This document shows, in pieces, positions 1 to 9,500 of a stretch of DNA of 64,000 bases. A program made the translations under genes and the position numbers. Source of the DNA: Topomyia yanbarensis. Its lineage: Eukaryota; Arthropoda; Insecta; Diptera; Culicidae. The stretch spans positions 73,717,412 through 73,781,411 of the forward strand of contig NC_080671.1 of assembly GCF_030247195.1 (NCBI RefSeq), written 5' to 3'. The notes beneath the pieces were generated by a model. It saw only the letters and a program-made list of their open reading frames with translations, had not been told where the DNA came from and ran no database searches. Numbering within the stretch: the stretch's first letter is position 1; each line of letters opens with the position of its first letter.

Positions 1-28
1 GAATTAATACCTAATCAAGTATCGTAGC

Positions 29-1032
29 TCAGTATTTAGTCGGAAATCCATTACTTTTCAGCACAGCTTCGCAGCGCCTTTCCATAGAATCGACAAGCTT
101 CCGACAAGTTTCTACCGGAATTGCATACCAAGCTTCTTGAATCGCTCTCCACAATTCATCTTTGTTTTTATGTTTTTTATTCGCTATCTTGTTCTTGACC
201 TCGTGCCAAAGGTTTTCAATTGGGTTGAGGTCTGGCGATTGTGCTGGCCAATCCAAAACATAATTTTTTTTGTCTATGAACCACTGCTTCACCTTTTTTG
301 ATGTGTGTTTTGGATCGTTATCTTGTTGAAATGTCCACTTCAATGGCATATCTTCCTCTGCATAGGGTAACATTACTTCCTCCAAGATATCAATATACTC
401 TATTTGGGTCATTATTGACTTTATCCAGAAATGTGGTCCAACGCCATACCACGAAAAACATCCCCATACCATAATGCACCCTCCCCCGTGCTTGACAGTT
501 TTAACTGTGTATTGTGGAGAGAATTCGCAGTTTCTGGGACGCCTAACGTAATGTTTGCTATCTGCTCCGAACAAATTTACCTTGGATTCATCACTCCACA
601 AAACGTTTTTAAAAAACCGGCCCCCAGCTGTTTAAGATTCTCCAGATGTTTTTTAGCAAAAAGGAGTCTTTTCTTGCGATTCTTCTCCGACACAAATGGA
701 GTTTTTCTGACAGCACGAGCACGGAGTTTAGAATCAATTAAACGATTTCGGATTGTTCTAGTTGTCACATTCAGTTGCAGTTCTTTTTTAATTGCTGTAG
801 ACGTCACAAAAGGATCCTTTTTCACTATTTTCAAAATTTGACGGTCATCCCTAGCGTTAGTTTTCCGTTTTCTTCCTCGAGATTCAAGAGCTTTCCGGTA
901 TTTTAAAGCATTTGTAACCATATTCTGTGAGCATCCGATAGTTTCTGAGATTTCTTTAGAAGTTTTACCTTCATTACGAAATTTTTTTATCAGTCGTCGC
1001 TCAACGGAGGTGCAATGCTTACCTCGGCCCAT
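29..1032 (-). pseudogene. Tc1-family transposase, split by one frameshift
   Basis: A Tc1 transposase binds the terminal repeats and cuts and pastes the element into TA sites in the nucleus. The N-terminal frame starts at the ATG at 1032 (MGRGKHCTS) and holds a helix-turn-helix DNA-binding region (ERRLIKKFRNEGKTSKEI). It continues to about 590. The C-terminal frame (to 29) holds the catalytic DDE core: WSDES for the first Asp, QQDNDPKH for the second, and SPDLNPIENLW for the Glu. There are exactly 34 residues between the second Asp and the Glu, so this is DD34E. The two frames differ by one base; the simplest cause is a single-base indel in the T/A homopolymer run at 606-616 just before the first catalytic Asp. 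Total length is close to the usual ~340 aa. All catalytic residues are present, so the copy looks young but is inactive as read. Confidence 0.92.
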
Positions 1033-1172
1033 AGTCTGTATTAAAACAGAACAGAAACATGAAATAGCAAACAATCACGAATAAAAATAACAACTTACAA
1101 CTTTCGCGGATAAAACTCTATAAATCAAAGAATAAACTAGACAAGAAATGGTCTGAAACTGCGATATTGACT

Positions 1173-1394
1173 TTACACCTATTATTATTTCCGCTTAAAT
1201 ATTCAACAGCGAACGTTTATTTTCACTCTGAGCTAAACTATTCACGATTTTGACAGCCAGCTATATTTAATCCATTGACTATTACGCGTGTAATCTCAAA
1301 CCTAGATGGCGCTCGGATATATTCATTGTCAAGTAAAATAAAATACATATACCACACTATGGTATGGTCACACCTATTATATTTTCCACCACTG
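1173..1394 (-). repeat. IR/DR-type terminal arm of the Tc1 element
   Basis: Two similar motifs lie in the same orientation about 195 bp apart: the outer at 1365-1394 and the inner at 1173-1196. On the complement both read GGAAA, a short A/T stretch, then TAATAGGTGT. This matches the IR/DR layout of some Tc1-like transposons, in which each long inverted repeat holds two transposase-binding direct repeats. Which base pairs are bound is inferred, not seen. Confidence 0.7.
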
Positions 1395-1396
1395 TA

Positions 1397-1662
1397 TATG
1401 GCTGCATTCTGGTCTGCTATACACAAAAATGTTAAAAAACAACAAATTCATGTTAATAGAAATGAGTAAATTTTACAAGGCCGTGAATTATTTTTCAATC
1501 TGACATTTTCTTGAATTGAAATAGCATTTCTTCATCATCTTTATTTTCGATATGGGGATGAACTTTACAAATTCAACAAAAATGCTATGTAACGAAAAGT
1601 GAAGTTTTAAACACTTATAATTCAGCCAGCTCACGAAAAAATTAAAATTTTTGAAAATGTAT
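1397..1662. other. Unassigned AT-rich spacer
   Basis: No gene or repeat was recognised between the Tc1 right end and the next inverted-repeat element. Confidence 0.5.
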
Positions 1663-2431
1663 AGGGGGACTCGGGGTTATTGAGACAATGAGGGTAATTG
1701 GGACCCCGTACATACTCGTGGAACCGCTATTCTAGAACATTAATTTTGACAGCTGAATCTAATTCTTTGGTTTTTTAGAAAGGAGATACAAAGTGTTTCA
1801 TTTATTTGCCATCCTAAAACAAAAATCATTACATTGGTAAAACCATGATTAAAGCGACAAATATATGTGAAAAATAACAGTTAAGTGTTTTGGAAAGATT
1901 GAGGCTCCAGTTTTATGGAATGATTTTTTTTTGGGTAAAAACACAGATATTTTCAAGACGACTCACCACTTTTGTGCGAAATGAGCGTACGGGGCTATTC
2001 GGACCGCCAATTCCATCAAACACCGTTCAGCGGCTCGCGGCTACGCACACGATTACAAACGTCACAGCAAAGTAAATATATGATGTGCCAATCGACAGCG
2101 GTGACTAACCAGATTAAGTTTTTGTAACGCAATTTCCTTTTTTACTACTTAAAGAGTTTCTCTAATAAATATTTCATAAGTAAACATAATTCCATTGTAA
2201 AAAAACAAATTGACGGTCTAAATTACCCCGCAGGAAGGTCCGAATTATCCTTTCATTGTAAAAGGATGGAAAAACGTAGAGTTTTGCAAATCGTCGCCTG
2301 CCGCGGCCATGAAGTGGCGCAATTGAAATTTTATGGCTAACAATTAGCACATTTGACCGGTAAATTTTTAACATCTATCCACCGAACGGGTGGATTTGCT
2401 TAAATAGGTCCGAATAGCCCCAGGTTCCCCT
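1663..2431. mobile_element. Candidate 0.77-kb MITE with degenerate terminal repeats
   Basis: The left end (1663-1687) and the complement of the right end (2407-2431) agree at about 18 of 25 positions, sharing AGGGG, GGGG, TATT and GAC blocks. The right terminus sequence GGGGCTATTCGGACC also occurs inside at 1991-2005, exactly complementary to 2407-2421, so an internal inverted copy exists. T/A-rich bases flank both ends. No transposase is encoded. The alternative is two overlapping smaller elements, one at 1991-2421. Confidence 0.5.
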
Positions 2432-2544
2432 AATATAGTCAAAATACCACGCATTTGCACACAGAAGGTAGCGCTTCCCAAGTTTGACACGGCGGATTTA
2501 TATATCTAGCGCGCTACGCTTCTATGAATGACGTCGTCATTGGC

Positions 2545-2579
2545 TATTTAAGGAACAGCATTGATCGGACAAGCTCAGT
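2545..2579 (+). promoter_or_regulatory. Candidate RNA polymerase II core promoter (TATA plus arthropod initiator)
   Basis: TATTTAA at 2545-2551 is followed by TCAGT at 2575-2579, with the initiator A 32 bases downstream of the TATA start. This is the standard insect TATA/initiator spacing. A palindromic ATGACGTCGTCAT, close to a CRE site, sits just upstream at 2528-2540. No open reading frame follows, so this may be a transposon (possibly LTR) promoter or a displaced host promoter. Confidence 0.4.
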
Positions 2580-2818
2580 TGCCTGTTGAATGGCAGGCAG
2601 AGCAGAGCACTGCGTTGTTCTGCGCGCTTCCCCAGCCAGTTCAGCAAACTGATAAGTCCGCTTCAACTGTTTGCGTAATAAGCTAGTAAAAACCTTAGTT
2701 TTTCGAAACATACTGATAATTTTTTATTTTGACTATGTTAGTCACATTTTCATTTTTACATTTTAACGACATTCAATTAGCTAGAGATTACTGGGTAGGG
2801 AAAGTTATGAAAATTAGA

Positions 2819-3052
2819 GCCATAGTACTCAAGTGAGAGCAAGGATGTGAAGTAAACAGATCGGTTGTCACGGTAAAGATCGACATGTTAGTGAACTCGG
2901 GTGATTCGTAGTTATACTGCCTAAGCTCGACCCTCATTAACAGAAGACAAAGATTAAGCCCGGTCGATATTAAGCCTGTTCTAATGGCCCTGCCACTTCT
3001 AGTTTTCTGATCTGTTTACTTCACATCATTGCTCTCACTTGAGTACTATGGC
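2819..3052. mobile_element. 234-bp MITE with 44-bp terminal inverted repeats
   Basis: Bases 2819-2862 and the complement of 3009-3052 match at 43 of 44 positions, starting GCCATAGTACTCAAGTGAG. The interior is noncoding and contains CAGAAAACTAGAAGTGGCAG (complement of about 2989-3008), which recurs near 43060 and, in related form, in the hairpin at 16153-16598. No clear target duplication was found. Confidence 0.85.
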
Positions 3053-3421
3053 TTGAATGTCATACTGATAAATGTTTGAAAAGTTTTTTGGTTTTGCAGC
3101 AATAATCGAAAGAGAAAGCGAAAAAAGAGGGCTCTCATTTGCAGATTGGACCTAATGAAAAAAAGTCTTCAATTCACCTTCCACAATATTCTAATTTATC
3201 GCTGGGGTTGAATACCACTGCTCTAAATTAACTTTTATACAAGGCCAGTGGCGTAGTAGCGGGGGGGGTTTTGGGGACGAAACCCCCCCCGAAATATTTT
3301 GGAGAGATTTGAAAAAATTGAATATGTTAAACAAAAATATGCCTAATATTTTAAATGAAATTCTCAAAGTTTCATTTGCAAAAGTTATCTTGTAAAAAAA
3401 TTCCCTTGTAGTGAAAATTAG

Positions 3422-3661
3422 CTGCAGACTCGACACCTACCTGTCGGCACGTTGTGGAGGCTAGCTCAACCGCCGAGGACTATAACGAGTAGATCGCGGC
3501 GAAGCGAGGAGCTAGGAGCTTAATGGTTCACGAAACGGATATCGGTACCGAAAGAAATTTCGCCACATTCTGTAGTCCTTGACTGACGGCGAACGTGGAC
3601 TGGAGAGTGTGAGAGAAGTATCCACATAGAGGCCACCAGGCGATTCGCTACCGCATCGGCC
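3422..3661 (+). repeat. R1-like LINE upstream repeat block
   Basis: The block contains the family signature 'ggctag..c..accgccg.ggact..aacgagtagatcgcg' at about 3461-3500, then 'ggagctta.tggttcacgaaacggatatcggtaccg'. The same text recurs at 51050, 57230-57700 and, reversed, at 33640-33860. It is cut at 3669 by the next insertion. Confidence 0.7.
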
Positions 3662-3669
3662 AATGGAAC

Positions 3670-4831
3670 TAGAGCTTCCATTTCCCGACGGTTTTCAGCT
3701 TCCCGGGATTCGGGAAATAAATAATAAATTTCCCGGGAAATCCCGGGAATACAGAAGAAAAATAAAAAGGTGAATGATTTTCTTGAAAACAAAAGAACAA
3801 ATCGAAAAGTTTTGAAACCCGTTTGATTTCAAGTATATTTGTCCTAAAGGCAGTTGTCAGAAAATGGCGATTTGGTGGCCTATACATCATTCAATCATTC
3901 GATAACTCGTCAATAAGTTTACGCAACATCAACTCCTTTGATGATTTTTCTTGGCTATATGTATAACCTAAATTTTGGTAAATACGATTACAATTGGGAC
4001 TAAACACAGCTGCTGGAGTTACTGTCCAAAATTCGAATTCGATGTTCTGATACGATGGAATGTAATTAATTTAATGCAAAGCACCTTCTTTAGTAATCTT
4101 GAATGAAAAGATCGAGCTGCTTCAGGGTAGTGTGCAGTTATTTCCGATCAAATGAGAAAACGTGATATATGGAATCCATTTCCGTCACAGTAAGATCAGC
4201 ATCATTTCGAATTAAGTGTGAATCAAAATCAAGCAGATAATGGACGAACTGTGCAGCGATGGATGGAGCCTATTATCGATTTCCTGTTACGAGCAAGTAT
4301 ATGGATTGCTTGATCGTATCCCTTTAAAAATCCTGCCTGCATCCTTGAAAGCATTCAAAGAGTTTGGATGCGCATAATATTGGACAGATACAACGTTATG
4401 TATTTCTTTTCATACATCCAAAAATTTACAGATATTATAGTTACAGTATAACAAATAAGACGAAATATGCATTCGATGAACCGACCAAATATTTCTGCAG
4501 ATGTTCTAGAAACATTCCTTGTTCTAATAGCGTTTGCGTTAAGAATGATATCACTAAAAACCATCCCAAGTTTTGTAACATACACTCACCGATTTTTTAA
4601 GAAAGTACCGCGCGTCACTAACGCTACAATCTGCATTCACTACTCACTCCAAATGCTTGCCGGTAAAAATATTTCCTACAGAATTTCTTTCGCAGAACCT
4701 AAGCTTTTTGGAATAAATTAAAAATCTTTTTCCCGGGATTCCCGAATCTCGGGAATGGGAAAACACAATTTCCCGGGAAATCCAAAAATCCCGGGATTCC
4801 CGGGAAATAATTTCCCGGGATGGAAGCTCTA
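3670..4831. mobile_element. 1.16-kb hAT-type nonautonomous element rich in CCCGGGAA
   Basis: The ends TAGAGCTTCC (3670-3679) and GGAAGCTCTA (4822-4831) are perfect complements. They are flanked by the 8-bp direct repeat aatggaac (3662-3669 and 4832-4839), as for hAT elements. The subterminal 100 bases on each side are built from repeated TTCCCGGGA palindromes. The interior is AT-rich, with only chance-length frames and no transposase motifs. It interrupts the R1-like LINE. Confidence 0.85.
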
Positions 4832-4839
4832 AATGGAAC

Positions 4840-5548
4840 CCTGCTGCAGCACGAAGAAGGACGGGCGGCAAGCTAAAGTGGAAGACGAAAGCCTTTAACG
4901 AAAACCTCTTTGTTGAGTTACTTCGGCGAACAACGGAATCAAGTACATTGATACGGCTGACGGCTTACAAGAAGGATTGTGATGGCTTGTGACGTTACAA
5001 TATCACGAAAACTAGGGCCATGTAGTAGACGGCGTGCAGCTTACTGGTTAAATGAGTAACTCAGTATGCTATACGCTGCTTGTCTTAAATCCAGAAGGCG
5101 GGCTCAGAGCGCAAGATCGGAGAGTGAGAGAGGAGCGCAAGCGACGTATCTAGAAGGTAGGGACTCTTTAAAACAGGAGATCAAGCTTAGCAAGCCAATT
5201 GCCATAAGTAGCTGTGCTGAGAAATAAACGCCAGTCCCTGGGGGACGCGTACTGAGTCGTCATGACGAAGACGAGGGTCCGTCGACACCAGCTGAAATAT
5301 GCCCGGGTAAGCTAAAGATAATCGTTGAGGGTCTCTTCCCGAATCACGATTCAACTACCTGGTCACTGACACCGTACGGCGAAGAAGAAGGAGGTAACAC
5401 AGTCGAGTGGCAAGTGACCAACGACGAGCTCAAAGACGCGTCGATGTGACTAAAATCAAAGAAAACCCAAAGAAGGCAATGCGAGTCGCAGCGGGCGTTA
5501 CTCAGAGCTCCATTCTCTGTCAAACACTTTGGAATGGGATGTAAGATG
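4840..5548 (+). pseudogene. R1-like LINE ORF2 remnant (endonuclease-RT linker)
   Basis: Short stretches across frames resemble R1-clade ORF2 between endonuclease and RT: GGKLKWKTKAFNENLFVELL near 4860-4920, EINASPWG near 5225-5250 and IVEGLFPNHDSTTW near 5310-5360. A fragment corresponding to the RT block before the catalytic loop (sequence 'ctcagagctccattctctg') follows at 5503-5521. Much of the RT core has been lost by deletion between about 5480 and 5500. Multiple stops and shifts rule out function. Confidence 0.6.
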
Positions 5549-6573
5549 CACTGATAACATAAATTCGTGAATATAATAAATCATGCAATGCACGAATTCA
5601 TTCGTCGTTTTCTGCAACTAAGTATTTTCGTGCATTGTAAATAGTAAGTTTCGTTCATTTCATGAACAAGAATGGCCGTATGGTGAACGAAAGCTTTCGT
5701 AAATTTTACACATTTAATGTACACTTCACGAATGATATCGTTGATAACGACATTATTTTTCGTGAATGAAATGAAATGTTTTGTTTATTTTAATAAACGT
5801 TTGTGTATATTTCGAACGACTTCGTTGGTCGCACGAAATCTTTTCGTTCATCTTAGAAAAGTTTTTGTATTTATTGGCCTCTTATTGTTTTCAGTCGATC
5901 TTTTAAGATCGATGTTTTTTTTAATTTAAAAAAATCGATCTGGCCAAATCGATTTTATTGTGATTCGAAGAAATGGCCGCTTGATGAACGAAAGTTTCGT
6001 TTATTTTGATAAACGTTTATGTATATTACAAACGAATTCGTTGGTCGCATTCGATCTTTTAGGATCGATGTTTGACAACACCGATATCGCTCAGGCAGAG
6101 AAAAACTCAAAATTATTCATACAAAATCAACGAGCAGTTCGCGACGGCTCAACTGATTCTGTACTGCTCCAGATTCTGAATCAAAAGGAAAGCGAAAGAG
6201 GTCCAGGAAATCTTCCTGCAACCGGCGGACACGGATACGACTACTAAATAGTCAGACAACAACAATTATCTGACGAATAGCAACAATTGCTCCATATTGC
6301 TCCTTTGACGTGGACGGTTTGACGAATGGTGCTCGTAAATATTATAAAGATATTCGTATATAACAGCGAACGACTCGTTTGCTGAATGAAGCTGTTTCGT
6401 AATAAGCTAGCGAAAGTCATTTCGTGGTTTTCACGAAAAACTCGTAATAATAAACAAAAGTGTTTCGATAGAACTACGAACGATTCATCATATGTACGAA
6501 AAATTCGTATATTTTATGAAAGTTGTTTGTACGAAATTAATTCCTAGAGATTTACGGATATATTCTATCAGTG
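5549..6573. mobile_element. TTCGT/ACGAA-rich element inserted in the R1-like LINE
   Basis: The ends are ACTGATA near 5549-5555 and TATCAGT near 6567-6573, with weaker similarity extending inwards (ATTCGTGAATAT against ATATCCGTAAATC). The element is saturated with TTCGT or its complement, about 25 copies in 1 kb. An internal direct repeat (about 5670-5905 and 5965-6075) shares the blocks aatggccg, gaacgaaag, ttcgttggtcgca and cgatctttt.ggatcgatg. A 95-aa frame at 5960-6247 shows no known domain. The exact ends and target duplication are uncertain; LINE sequence resumes directly afterwards. Confidence 0.6.
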
Positions 6574-6870
6574 TGGGGTCTTAACACTGCGGCTGCCCAG
6601 GAAAGTGAAAATCGTTGGTTTCGTGGACGAGGTGTCAATAACGGTGAGACACTTGAAGAAATGGAGGTGTCGGTGACGGAGACAATAGATGCGATCGAGA
6701 GCTGGATAAACGGGTCAAGCTGCAAATAGCTCACCACAAGACGTTGCTGTTGGACAGCAACTGCAAAGGGGTTCAGCGGATACAGATCACCATCGAAGGG
6801 CATGTGATTGCATCGAAGCGTGCACTGAAGCAATTGGGAGTGATAATCGACGACTGATTGAGCTTAAACA
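6574..6870 (+). pseudogene. R1-like LINE RT fragment (catalytic-loop region)
   Basis: The sequence matches 58430-58700 of copy 2 closely, for example 'aggaaagtgaaaatcgttgg', 'gagacaatagatgcgatcga' and 'agctcaccacaag'. The RT catalytic loop region reads as VGFVDEVS where active relatives have an Ala-Asp-Asp core, so the site is damaged. Frameshifts interrupt the frame, including near 6715. It is followed by the target site of the truncated I-group LINE. Confidence 0.65.
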
Positions 6871-6883
6871 ACCACGTTGATTA

Positions 6884-7503
6884 AGCATTGCTCTATCCCG
6901 GGCAATGAAAAGGCCGACTCATTAGCAAAGGTGGGCGCATTAAATAGTGACATATACGAAAGACCAATCTGCTTCAACGATTTTTTTAGTATTTGTCGTC
7001 AGAGGACACTCAACAGTTGGCAAACCTCGTGGAGCAATGGTGAACTTGAACGATGGCTACATTCGATTTTCCCAAAGGTATCAACGAAGCCTTGGTTCAG
7101 GGGGATGGATGTGGGTCGGGATTTTATTCGTGTAATGTCCCGACTTATGTCCAACCACTACACCTTAGATGCACATTTGCGGCGTATTGGGCTTGCGGAG
7201 AGTAGTCTGTGCGCTTGTGACGAGGGCTATCACGACATCGAGCTCGTTGTCTGGGTATGCGCCGGGCATTTGGACGCCAGGTCTCAGTTAAAGGATTCCC
7301 TTCGGGCCCGAGGTAGACCACCCAATGTCCCAGTCCGAGATATGCTGGCAAATCGTGATTTCCCCTATATGTCCTTTATTTATACTTTCATAAAACTCTC
7401 TTTTTATTTCTCGTTTTTAGAAGTTTCCTCTTGCCGTGTGGAACCGATAAGCTCCAGACTGCCACTATGTAACCGCCGTCGCCCTTATCACTACGGAATC
7501 TAA
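6884..7503 (+). pseudogene. C-terminal fragment of I-group LINE ORF2
   Basis: An uninterrupted frame of about 206 codons starts inside the RNase H domain (HCSIPGNEKADSLAKVGAL) and runs through the conserved tail (RDFIRVMSRLMSNHYTLDAH, CACDEGYHDIE). It lacks endonuclease, RT and most of RNase H, so it cannot act alone. The match to the full-length copy is roughly three in four residues, so it comes from a related but distinct subfamily. The stop falls about 45 codons beyond the equivalent stop of the full-length copy, giving a different C-terminus. The lack of stops or shifts within the fragment fits a fairly recent insertion. Confidence 0.88.
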
Positions 7504-7772
7504 AGCGAGAGCGACTCGAGGTCCGAAGGATTCCCTTTGAAGTATTCCCCGCGGGTCCGAAGAATACCATCCGCCAATCCGACCTACTAGACTGAGGCGC
7601 AAATTTGTTTCGCTGATCTCCCGTTTGCCCGAAAGTTGCAAGTTTTGCTCTTCTCTACCGGTCACCATCTACGCCTTCTCTCCCCTGTCCCTGATACAAC
7701 TACTTCTACACCGATTTTGGAAATGACCAAGCATAAGTGTCCGATAAAAAATCTAATTTGTATTCCGTATTC

Positions 7773-8114
7773 CTAGTTTTAAGATAGTCGTAATTTCTAC
7801 TCTTTGTTAAAACTATTGTCCCCCATCTTGTAAATAGAATTGTATCCCTAGTTTTAAAACATCTGTGAAATTTTTCATAAATATTTGTTCCCCCTTTTGT
7901 GTACCAAACTATATTGTTAGTTTTAAGATAACTGTAAATATTTCCTAAAAAACTATTACTACTGAATTCCTTGTTTTACAATTTTTCATAAAAAAGAAAT
8001 CTTTTGCCCCCTCTCTTATATATAGATTTTTTTTTCTAGTTTTAAGATAGCTATAAATTTTTTCTTTTTTATAAAAAAAATATTTCAACATTGTAACCTC
8101 CTAGTTTTAAGATA
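7773..8114 (+). repeat. Repeated 'TAGTTTTAAGATA' motif in LINE 3' UTR
   Basis: Five copies of CTAGTTTTAAGATA or close variants lie at 7773, 7848, 7918, 8037 and 8101, spaced 64-119 bases apart. The full-length relative has degenerate versions around 57068 and 57100. It could be a 3' recognition region for the LINE's RT, as is known for other LINE 3' UTRs; this role is inferred. Confidence 0.7.
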
Positions 8115-8209
8115 TTCAAAATGTAAAAGCAAAAGAATTCGGCACCGCCAAGCTAACGCATTTGTGCCTATCAAATAAACGAAATGAATAAAAAAAACCA
8201 CGTTGATTA

Positions 8210-8714
8210 CACATGCGAAATGTCGGGTCTTTATCTAGTGTTTAGTCATCGATTACCCTGACGGAGGATATCAAGTGCTACAATCAATGAAATGTTAGAA
8301 ACGTGAGGAAGATGATGAGAATCGATTCGATGATAACGTAGCAGCAGGAATGGGATAATTCGGAGAAAGGAAAGTGGACCTACTGGCTCATCCAAACCTG
8401 TCGACGTGGATCAATAGAATGCACGGAGAGATGACCTTCAACCTGAAACAGCTTCTACCGAGCCACGGCTGCTTAAGGAGTATCTTCATCGGTGTGGGTA
8501 CGCAACGTCAACACTGTGTCTGGAGCGTCTTTGAATGTCCGGGGTTTCAATTATTTGAATGTCCGAGGAGAGTCTTTGAATGTCCGAGGTTTGAAGTGAC
8601 GTGCAGGGAGCTACTTAAAATGGGAGAACCGGACATCAACCCGGATAATGTATCCTACAGAATGACAAGCGACGTAGAGACGTGGAACACAGTAAACAGA
8701 GATATGATGTAGAT
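8210..8714 (+). pseudogene. R1-like LINE ORF2 C-terminal region
   Basis: The frame around 8374-8712 reads HPNLSTWINRMHGEM, QLLPSHGCL, a three-fold FECP motif (VFECPGF, LFECPRR, VFECPRF) and SYRMTSDVETWNTVNRDMM. The ECPRF region corresponds to the C-terminal cysteine-histidine motif of R1-clade ORF2. The repeated FECP block looks like a local duplication of a short segment. Bases 8210-8373 match 58975-59110. No RT activity remains. Confidence 0.65.
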
Positions 8715-8948
8715 CAGTGATTCTCAACCTGGGGTCCGCGGGCCCCAGGGGGCCGCGAAGTCATAGCTGAGAGTCCGCAAAGAAAAATATATTTTCCGAG
8801 TGCATATTGAAATTTCAAATCTTGTTTCCTAACAAATTGAAAATAACATATTGATAGCATACAAAATTGATGTTTATCTGTGGGGGTCCGCAGCAACCCA
8901 GTGTGATATCTAAGGGGTCCATGGTACGAAAAAGGTTGAGAACCGCTG
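8715..8948. mobile_element. 234-bp hAT-type MITE
   Basis: The ends CAGTGATTCTCAACCT (8715-8730) and the complement of 8933-8948 (CAGCGGTTCTCAACCT) match at 14 of 16 positions. 'CAGNGNTTCTCAACC' followed by G/C-rich sequence is a familiar hAT terminus. The 8 bases on each side (atgtagat and atggcatg) match only partly, so the target duplication is eroded or absent. It sits at the end of the R1-like coding remnant. Confidence 0.85.
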
Positions 8949-8989
8949 ATGGCATGACCGTCTTACAACGCAATAGACATCGAACAACG

Positions 8990-9500
8990 ATTTCGGGAGA
9001 GCAATCACCGCCAGGGAACTCTCCGCAGGTATAAGCTAAATCCACCGCCGAGGACTAGTCGAGAAGACCGCAACAGAGCAGCGAGTATGTGTCGTCGAAA
9101 CGCCAGCGAACCGGACGTCACGCTCCATGCGAATTCGTCGGACCGACCATGGCTCCCCAGAATCGATATTGGGAAAACTTTTTTCGCCAGAGAACTTTCC
9201 GTTAGCGTAAGCTAGATTCACCGCTGGGGACTAGACGGATTAGACATCAATGAGACACCACTAGTCGCGGGTCATCGGCGCACCAGTGCACCGGATACCC
9301 AGCTTCACCAGAATCGCCGAACTGACCTCGGCACCTAGCTGATTGGCTCGATCTCGGGAGAACTTCTCTCGCCGGGGAATTCTCTGTCGGAGTAGGCCAG
9401 GTCCATCGTCGGGGACTAGACCGAGTTGTTCGCGAACAAGTTGAGGACTGAATGGACCATCGAGGAAGTAGTGCTAAATGGCCCAAGAAGAGAACTAAAT
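8990..9500 (+). repeat. Tandem ~170-190-bp units at the 3' end of R1-like LINE copy 1
   Basis: Three units each carry 'ggga.aa(c/t)tctc.gtcggagtaggctagatccaccgccggggactag', followed by a GAC/CAC-rich part with 'caccagcgaaccgga' and 'cggaatcgccggaccgac'. Unit starts are near 8990, 9170 and 9350. The same three-unit layout follows the LINE at 59470-59945. Confidence 0.7.

Larger units (their letters stand above)
1..1394 (-). mobile_element. Tc1-type DNA transposon, left end outside the window
   Basis: The element reads right to left. Its right terminus is at 1394, where the complement begins CAGTGGTGGAAAATA and is followed by a TA dinucleotide (1395-1396), as expected for Tc1/mariner insertion. 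The transposase gene, broken once, fills 29-1032. The opposite terminus should lie to the left of base 1, so the left inverted repeat and target site cannot be seen. The terminal arm carries two direct-repeat copies (see 1173-1394). Family assignment rests on the DD34E catalytic layout and is firm; the subfamily is not determined. Confidence 0.88.
6884..8196 (+). mobile_element. 5'-truncated I-group LINE with 13-bp target duplication
   Basis: The insertion is bounded by accacgttgatta at 6871-6883 and 8197-8209, a perfect 13-bp target site duplication lying within R1-like LINE sequence. The 3' end has AATAAA at 8174-8179 and a short A tail at 8191-8197. The coding part matches the full-length LINE at 51176-57201 from its RNase H motif (residue about 1055) onwards. 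Truncation at the 5' end is the usual product of incomplete target-primed reverse transcription. Confidence 0.92.

Noticed and set aside
431..841. 136-codon forward frame
   Set aside because: It is antisense to the Tc1 transposase and has no features of its own.
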